64,000 nucleotides of DNA from Heterobilharzia americana (Eukaryota; Platyhelminthes; Trematoda; Strigeidida; Schistosomatidae): positions 20,452,515 through 20,516,514 of the forward strand of contig OX104131.1 of NCBI GenBank assembly GCA_944470555.2. Direction: 5' to 3'. A program made the translations under genes and the position numbers. Shown here piece after piece: positions 61,701 to 64,000 of this stretch. Within the stretch, counting starts at the first letter, position 1, and the number at the start of each line of letters is the position of its first letter. The notes beneath the pieces are model-generated. The model did not search any database. It was not told the origin of the DNA and saw only the letters and a program-made list of their open reading frames with translations.

Positions 61701-62770
61701 AACACAAAAGAATACCGTAAGGCCGAGGGAAATCGAAAGTTTGAATAAACAAGGATTAGTGAAAGTAAGTAGAAGTTAACAAGGTGGAATTTGTTAAAAA
61801 CAGAATGACTTGCGTAACATTTGCCTTGGTGACTAGCAAAAGGAATCAAGAAATACATTTAGTCCTATTTGGGTCTCGTCAGCCTAATCCACCTTCATGC
61901 CAGTGAGTGGTGTTCCCGCTAGGACTCGAACCTAGTACCCCTCGCTTTAAACGCCAAAGCTATGACCTCTAGGTCACTGAAGCACGTTAGCTACCTTCTA
62001 TACAACGGGTATCAGTCGCAGTTTTGATAATTGTAATTTCATGCTGCTTAACAGGCCTGAGTCGTCCTTTTAGAAGATGGATAAAATAGTACCAAAATCT
62101 GACAGTGTCAAGGCATCCGCGTACATCTGCCACCATAGGCTGAGCAGCAACTTGACATTAGAAGTATCAAAACAAAAGTTAACAACTGAATTTATCATCT
62201 GGGAACTAAATAACCAGTTACAGCCAACTTGATAGTTTTAGATTAATAGTCGATGGGTATCAAATGTAATGGAAACAAGTTAGTTAGTTAGAAAATACTC
62301 CATTTAGACCCTATAGCTTTCCTGCATACAACTGAAACAGTTTTAGAACTAGATGATAGGAGTCAACCACAGCAAACCCAGAAACCAACATTTCGTGCTT
62401 GTTGCCACTCATCAGTGGATACACCCTTTGAATATCAATAAGCATACAAGGCTTCCTGCCAACTGACTCCTGCAATATAACACCAAACTACGGTGCACTT
62501 TGGTATCATGTCACTGCACTCCGTGGTCATATTGCAAGATGTGCTCGACAAATTTCGATGAGAGCTAGACAGCTGCTCAACGGTGATCAACCTACGTACA
62601 TCTGAGAGTACTAGTTTGACTAACAGCTTTTATTCAGCAATAATATAATCTTTTTGTTGGTTTTAATTGGGCTTCAAGTGTTTAATTTTCGATTTTTGCA
62701 TTTTAGAAGGAGAAGAATCCTGAACAGAGGTAAAAGCGACCGTCAACAGTTATCCAAAGAAGTAGGTTAA
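37569..62770 (+). CDS. Neuregulin-like Ig-EGF transmembrane ligand (partial, 5' end missing)
   Basis: Predicted membrane-anchored EGF-family growth factor: the ectodomain would be shed or presented to an EGF/ErbB-type receptor tyrosine kinase. Six exons: 37569-37793, 42553-42662, 44023-44095, 56141-56415, 58899-58998, 62707-62770. Every junction has AG/GT borders and compatible phases (2, 1, 2, 1, 2). After restoring two missing bases in the first exon the total is 849 nt, 282 residues plus stop. Order: Ig C2 domain (about residues 19-110), EGF (about 117-145), Ser/Asn-rich stalk, transmembrane helix (about 238-260), basic tail. The Ig-then-EGF-then-membrane layout and the motifs WFKDD, SELRI and DSGNYSC fit neuregulins; Vein-like ligands have Ig-EGF without a membrane helix. 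No signal peptide or upstream exon was found. Introns are 4.8, 1.4, 12.0, 2.5 and 3.7 kb and full of transposon remnants. Alternatives: another Ig-EGF membrane protein. Confidence 0.83.
38865..39005 (+). mobile_element. Degenerate SINE in the first intron
   Basis: CCAGTAGGCCGTGGCATTTG (A-box-like), TTGCAGTCCTGCCGG, AACAAAATCACTCATCT and CTAACTAATGAGTCCTTAAT follow the S-m-alpha order head, spacer, hammerhead. The core CTGATGAG has become CTAATGAG. Confidence 0.5.
42110..42335 (-). mobile_element. S-m-alpha-type SINE with tRNA-like head and partly preserved hammerhead
   Basis: The head on the minus strand has GGCTCGGTGATGTAGTGGA (A box) and TGGGTCCGGGTCTTGG (degenerate B box), then GGGAACAAAGTCATTCACTG. 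It lies about 220 bp upstream of exon B in antisense orientation to the gene. Confidence 0.75.
42136..42181 (-). ncRNA. Hammerhead ribozyme-like motif
   Basis: Minus strand: ATCCAG, CTGATGAG, TCCCAAATAGTAA, GAAA, TGCACATT, CTGGAT. Both core boxes are intact and helix I pairs fully, but helix II is weakened (GTAA instead of GGAC) and the cleavage triplet is ATT. Activity probably low. Confidence 0.6.
42553..42662 (+). CDS. Neuregulin-like gene, exon B: C-terminal half of Ig domain
   Basis: Acceptor CTTGGCAG, donor TCAG|GTAGGT. Encodes KHSELRIEQVISSDSGNYSC followed by RGESHLSQISKWVFVS. This is the classic Ig E-to-F strand pattern, LRI..V..SDSGNYSC, supplying the second cysteine of the disulfide. 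The split codon ACG joins it cleanly to exon A. The intron placed inside the Ig domain separates the two cysteines. Confidence 0.9.
42663..44022. other. Second intron; only a TA microsatellite recognised
   Basis: AT-rich. A TA/TATATG microsatellite spans about 43768-43810. Confidence 0.7.
43768..43810. repeat. TA microsatellite, imperfect
   Basis: ATATATATATTTTAAATGTA followed by about ten TA units and TATGTATATG. Confidence 0.85.
44023..44095 (+). CDS. Neuregulin-like gene, exon C: first four EGF cysteines
   Basis: Acceptor ACATCTCTTCAG, donor TGTAG|GTAGGT. Encodes YSACPVNVCNIGTCFVI then NNNSLC and a split arginine codon. Cysteine spacing is C-4-C-4-C-8-C, the first four of an EGF module. 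The exon boundary lies between cysteines 4 and 5, a place where EGF domains of neuregulin-type genes are commonly interrupted. Confidence 0.9.
44096..45690. other. Third intron, left part; possible Penelope-like 3' remnant
   Basis: Nothing clear up to about 44,880. From there to 45,690 the base composition is closer to the Penelope-like remnant that follows and may be its decayed endonuclease and 3' end, but I cannot align it. Confidence 0.35.
45640..46400 (-). pseudogene. Penelope-like element, reverse transcriptase C-terminus and endonuclease start
   Basis: Minus-strand frame 46350-46033: NGHVSDVCIAYNHLFHTFHE, NIEFTMKYKNGKTLSFLNV, LQHMLDGSLQKSI. The first block corresponds to the YVDDxxIxYD catalytic region with YVDD decayed to HVSD; the second to the SLPFLD motif typical of Penelope-like palms. 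The frame 45910-45710 ends SNCVYHFTCN, the entry to the GIY-YIG domain. Several breaks. Confidence 0.75.
46401..47289. other. Intron sequence, possibly more Penelope-like remnant
   Basis: Minus-strand frames at 46642-46960 are open but show no motif I can assign. Confidence 0.35.
47290..47610 (+). pseudogene. 3' end of a CR1/SR3-like non-LTR element, decayed
   Basis: The + strand reads KCICSTAIIL-like, then NLLRWIRHAMLIM, CAILTEEVLVWKKDKSDRIN and KWFKLMYSLIADLRHIR. This is the carboxyl tail LRWLGHVLRM..HRLP..A..GWKK..GGQ..TW.....SL...LSH seen in schistosome non-LTR elements. Frames are broken and no tail repeat was found. Confidence 0.6.
47611..48129. other. Intron sequence, nothing recognised
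   Basis: No supported feature. Confidence 0.5.
48130..49880 (+). pseudogene. RTE-clade element, 5' half only (3'-truncated)
   Basis: Collinear with the 15.1-18.4 kb element from its 5' untranslated region (CAACCCTACCCCGTAAAACA) through the endonuclease (MKAKVNMGTWNVCTMF-like, GDMNAKLGGDNIGRELTMG, FCAFNGSVIGGSVF) to the start of the reverse transcriptase (KCGKAEGSDGIPPEALR, PPLLQKVWKEG). Similarity stops abruptly at GGAAGGAAG, about 49880. The D of GDMNAK is kept. An ~80-bp deletion relative to the larger copy lies near 48,980. Lacking the 3' end is the reverse of normal 5' truncation. Confidence 0.9.
50085..50935 (+). pseudogene. Penelope-like element (third subfamily), RT-linker and GIY-YIG domain
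   Basis: The + strand gives YLVFNSSHPNYAKVSIAFSL and KTANSLVTDENERVEELKFA with NKILKKNSYPVRLI, the linker after the palm. After about 150 nt comes IECSDCDAMYTGQTSREIKI, KNEHQRAS, NPVEPKKLESTSAIALH and FKNYKERLIAELFML. Cysteine pair, Y-T-GQT (YIGQT expected), R, EH and the catalytic ERLIAE glutamate are visible. The spacing and the long linker set it apart from the 6.6, 19.7 and 22.4 kb copies. Confidence 0.85.
50936..51429. other. Intron sequence, probable 3' part of the Penelope-like remnant
   Basis: No coding signal. The boundary is unknown. Confidence 0.4.
51430..51640 (-). mobile_element. Degenerate S-m-alpha-type SINE
   Basis: GCTAACAGTAGCAATGGAAT CC, TGCTATTTGGGACATGAAGG, CAACCCAGTGTAGGAA and a tRNA-like CTAGACCACTGAGGCAC follow the minus-strand order seen at 42.1 and 61.1 kb. 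The hammerhead core is lost. Confidence 0.55.
51641..52535. other. Intron sequence, nothing recognised
   Basis: No supported feature. Confidence 0.5.
52536..52640 (-). mobile_element. tRNA-like SINE head, degenerate
   Basis: The minus strand has an A-box-like ATAGCCCAATGACAACG and a B-box-like CGAGTTCGAATATTA with tRNA-like spacing. No hammerhead is attached. Confidence 0.4.
52641..53324. other. Intron sequence, nothing recognised
   Basis: No supported feature. Confidence 0.5.
53325..53395 (-). mobile_element. Hammerhead-only fragment of the S-m-alpha-type SINE
   Basis: GTGGCTAGCAGAAAATCCAG through CTCGTCAGCTGGATGTCA is the hammerhead domain alone, without a tRNA-like head. Confidence 0.75.
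53341..53387 (-). ncRNA. Hammerhead ribozyme with intact core boxes
   Basis: Minus strand: ATCCAG, CTGACGAG, TTCCAAATAGGAC, GAAA, CGCACTCC, CTGGAT. CTGANGA and GAAA are intact and helix I is ATCCAG/CTGGAT. Helix II has three pairs (TCC/GGA) and helix III has an extra C before the cleavage site, which may hinder activity. Confidence 0.65.
53396..56140. other. End of third intron, nothing recognised
   Basis: AT-rich with short unassigned frames (55268-55520 minus). It ends with the acceptor of exon D. Confidence 0.5.
56141..56415 (+). CDS. Neuregulin-like gene, exon D: end of EGF and juxtamembrane stalk
   Basis: Acceptor TGCATTTAAG, donor ACGG|GTAAGT. Begins R-CPKTHTGEHCE, giving EGF cysteines 5 and 6 with the CRCPxxHTGxxC signature. 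Then about 75 residues rich in Ser, Asn, Gln and Pro follow (for example LNHLQSDSKSSLSPSADA), typical of a flexible, cleavable stalk. One stalk cysteine (DLCSLPEF) is unpaired within this exon; another (DC) follows at the start of exon E. Confidence 0.9.
56416..57837. other. Fourth intron, left part
   Basis: The + strand is open at 57179-57508 (109 codons), without a recognisable domain or splice support. Confidence 0.45.
57838..57849 (+). repeat. 12-bp target-site duplication, left copy
   Basis: TGAAATATGATT, repeated exactly at 57977-57988. Confidence 0.88.
57850..57976 (+). mobile_element. Minimal fold-back element: perfect 42-bp hairpin plus 3' terminus
   Basis: Arms 57847-57888 and 57900-57941 are perfect reverse complements around the 11-nt loop AACAAAGGAAA (the outer three bases overlap the duplication). 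The family 3' terminus follows (CCAAATCTCCACAACCCCCT, CAAAATT). It starts with TCAAGTTG, the same nucleotide as the copy ending at 10604. Compared with the 611-bp copy the whole interior is gone, joined at a shared CCT. Confidence 0.92.
57977..57988 (+). repeat. 12-bp target-site duplication, right copy
   Basis: TGAAATATGATT, identical to 57838-57849. Confidence 0.88.
57989..58898. other. End of fourth intron
   Basis: AT-rich, with a short TA microsatellite at 58809-58823. Confidence 0.6.
58899..58998 (+). CDS. Neuregulin-like gene, exon E: transmembrane helix
   Basis: Acceptor CTCATTTCTACAG, donor TTTCAG|GTGGGT. Encodes CVHVKSHLMTFIGTAITCSM then LILLLTFCAAYF. The 22-residue hydrophobic run is preceded by KSH and followed in the next exon by four arginines, the expected positive-inside border. 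Confidence 0.88.
59070..59695. mobile_element. Fold-back element, two diverged arms, in the fifth intron
   Basis: The left arm (about 59070-59455) is a minus-strand unit: GGCTGATATTCGTCATGG, a hammerhead-like block (59145-59182), a tRNA-like head with AGCACGTTACCATTGAGCCA, and the 5' block TAGTCACGACTTCTC. The right arm (about 59456-59695) is a plus-strand unit: CACTATATCGTGAACTGACA, a tRNA-like head, then GAGTACTGCTGAGGAGTCCC, GGACGACATGG and a tail. Hammerhead cores read GAGA (left) and GACA (right). Same layout as the 4.4-5.0 kb element, older, with no duplication found. Confidence 0.72.
59696..60959. other. Fifth intron, nothing recognised
   Basis: AT-rich. Confidence 0.55.
60960..61035 (-). 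repeat. Internally deleted S-m-alpha-type SINE fragment
   Basis: GGATCGTGGCTAGCA (the block downstream of the hammerhead) is joined directly to CTACACCACCGAGCTACGAT (the 5' head). Hammerhead and B box are missing between them. Confidence 0.65.
61173..61222 (-). ncRNA. Hammerhead ribozyme, intact (left arm of palindrome)
   Basis: Minus strand: TACATCCAG, CTGACGAG, TCCCAAATAGGAC, GAAA, TGCGCATC, CTGGATTCC. Helix I is ATCCAG/CTGGAT, helix II GTCC/GGAC, helix III a minimal TG-CG-CA, and the cleavage triplet is ATC. All invariant core bases are present. It matches the known S-m-alpha satellite ribozyme layout. Confidence 0.85.
61341..61391 (+). ncRNA. Hammerhead ribozyme, one stem II mismatch (right arm)
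   Basis: Mirror of the left-arm ribozyme, but stem II closes GTCC/AGAC, so one C-A mismatch at the loop end. The core boxes CTGACGAG and GAAA are intact. Confidence 0.8.
61845..62040 (-). mobile_element. S-m-alpha-type SINE with well-kept tRNA-like head
   Basis: Minus strand: GTGCTTCAGTGACCTAGAGG (A-box side), CTAGGTTCGAGTCCTAGCGG (a strong B box), GGAACACCACTCACTGGC, then GGCTGACGAGACCCAAATAG and GACTAAATG. The hammerhead GAAA has become TAAA, so the ribozyme is dead while the promoter-like head looks healthy. Confidence 0.75.
62376..62420 (-). ncRNA. Hammerhead-like motif of a different family
   Basis: Minus strand: ATCCA, CTGATGAG, TGGCAACAAGCAC, GAAA, TGTTGGTTTC, TGGGT. Core boxes are intact, helix I pairs (one G-U) and stem II is GTG/CAC with a GCAACAAG loop. 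Helix III pairing is not evident. The stem II loop differs from both SINE families above but resembles the motif at 9.07 kb. Confidence 0.5.
62707..62770 (+). CDS. Neuregulin-like gene, exon F: basic start of cytoplasmic tail
   Basis: Acceptor TTGCATTTTAG. Encodes RRRRILNRGKSDRQQLSKE. The frame reaches TAA at 62768-62770 after VG. A donor-like GAA|GTAGGT at 62762 and another AGAG|GTAAAA at 62729-62730 mean the tail may continue in later exons beyond or near the window end. Which one is used cannot be decided here. Confidence 0.7.
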
Positions 62771-64000
62771 TTTCGAATATTTCTGTAATTTAATCAAAGC
62801 CAATCGGTGACAAAACATAGTAGCATTTTGACTTATCCCTCATCCAAAAACAATTTTTATAAAAACGATTGTTCCAGAAGTTAAATATTATTCACACTTA
62901 TCATTTGCGGTTTTTCTTTTAAGCTGTAGTTCATTTAGCATGTGAATTCATTCATCATATTTGGTTTTAACTTTTCAGTATTACTATGTCTTATTGATAT
63001 TTTCAAAAAGACTGACTCTACCCAACTTATGAAAACCCATTTCTTTGCCCCACCAGCTGAAACTAAACTGATATTTGTTTGCTTCAGCCATAGTTTCGAC
63101 AAATAACTTACCACTTCACTTAGTGTATCCAACAACCGATTATGGTTGTTATGTGGATTTCAACCTGGTGGCATATTTTCCCACATACAGCTCAGATCAG
63201 CAGTCAAAAACTGTAACACTTATCCTGCACTTCAGCTTGGCCACCTATGATCTTGTTTCCACCTTAATATACTTCAGCTAATATTAGATAGCGTGTTTGT
63301 CTCATATACTATCCACCTGAAACGATCAAGGTTCACAATCTGACAAAATTACTCCGCTTGTCTGGGACTTCGTGCTAGACCTCATCATGAATGTTGTACT
63401 GGTTTAACGACACACCTTATTCCATACACTAACAGAACACTTAAAACCTTCAAATACCCATGATACTTAATGGTCATTTCTACAGCCATAAAGAGGGATA
63501 CAGTGAACTGGAGGGTACTACACACGGTCTTTAGTAGGTGCTCAGATGTTTCGCCGATAGAATAGTTGATCTAAGTTATTAGACCACAACTAAGCTTCTT
63601 GTATTCATGCAAAGGTCATGTTAGTCACTAAACCATAATGATTGATTTCATTTCCTCAGTCAGTGAAGTGGTTGGCGCACTTATTCAATTCCATTTTATC
63701 TTCAGATGAAGCATATGTTCAGTCCAGTCCTGGAACAAGAGTACGCATTTGGATGGCGGAAAATGAAGTCTTAAAATTCTTAAACTGCCAATCAAACGGT
63801 TCGTAGGATTCGGAATTTCGTTAAGTTTTCAACTTTTAGGATGCTTCGACTGCGTACTGTATGGCTACCAAGCAGTCTCCTGTGAAAATTTTCGGCCCGT
63901 TAAGTATGACAAGGAGAGACACGCCTTCGTTAGTAAGTCTGTGGCAAAGTAGAAAGGGGGAAAACGGATATCCTTGATGGACGTCACTTGACGCATGCAA
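62771..64000. other. 3' flank or further intron of the neuregulin-like gene
   Basis: The + strand is open at 63075-63281 but has no domain or matching splice phase that I can support as a following exon. No clear polyadenylation region could be fixed. Confidence 0.4.

Overview
This window is AT-rich, intron-rich metazoan DNA packed with decayed retroelements. Three signs point to a schistosome-type blood fluke: an SR2-like (RTE-clade) non-LTR retrotransposon with an AATAAT tail, Penelope-like GIY-YIG endonuclease remnants, and tRNA-derived SINEs carrying hammerhead ribozymes of the S-m-alpha type with a very short helix III. I see no prokaryotic operons, rRNA genes or CRISPR arrays.

The main gene is on the + strand, from about 37.57 kb to about 62.77 kb. 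Six exons with compatible splice phases encode, in order, an Ig-like C2 domain, one six-cysteine EGF domain about five residues later, a Ser/Asn-rich juxtamembrane stretch, one membrane-spanning helix and a short basic tail. This is the layout of a membrane-anchored neuregulin-like EGF-receptor ligand. The signal-peptide exon is not identified. The first visible exon needs two single-base frame corrections, both at short homopolymers. A weaker two-exon candidate with a 41-bp intron lies on the - strand at 102-486.

Layout. 0-15 kb: the possible minus-strand gene, SINE fragments, an RTE 3' fragment, two fold-back elements (4.4-5.0 and 10.4-10.6 kb) and a Penelope remnant (6.4-7.4 kb). 15.1-18.4 kb: an RTE element bounded by an exact 32-bp target-site duplication. 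19.6-31.9 kb: Penelope remnants (19.6, 22, 30.5 kb), an RTE 3' end (23.8 kb) and SINE or fold-back copies (24.2-25.9, 31.3-31.9 kb). 35.15-35.48 kb: a long hairpin. 36.0-37.1 kb: a dead CR1-like reverse transcriptase. 37.57-62.77 kb: the neuregulin-like gene, whose introns hold Penelope, CR1-like and RTE pieces, hammerhead SINEs and palindromes. The rest is AT-rich DNA in which I recognise nothing.

The most unusual mobile feature is a family of inverted-dimer (fold-back) elements. Each full arm has a tRNA-like head and a hammerhead-like tail. Three copies carry exact 12-bp target-site duplications, two start at the same nucleotide, and the short ones look like the product of a jump across the hairpin. 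One copy keeps an intact hammerhead core.
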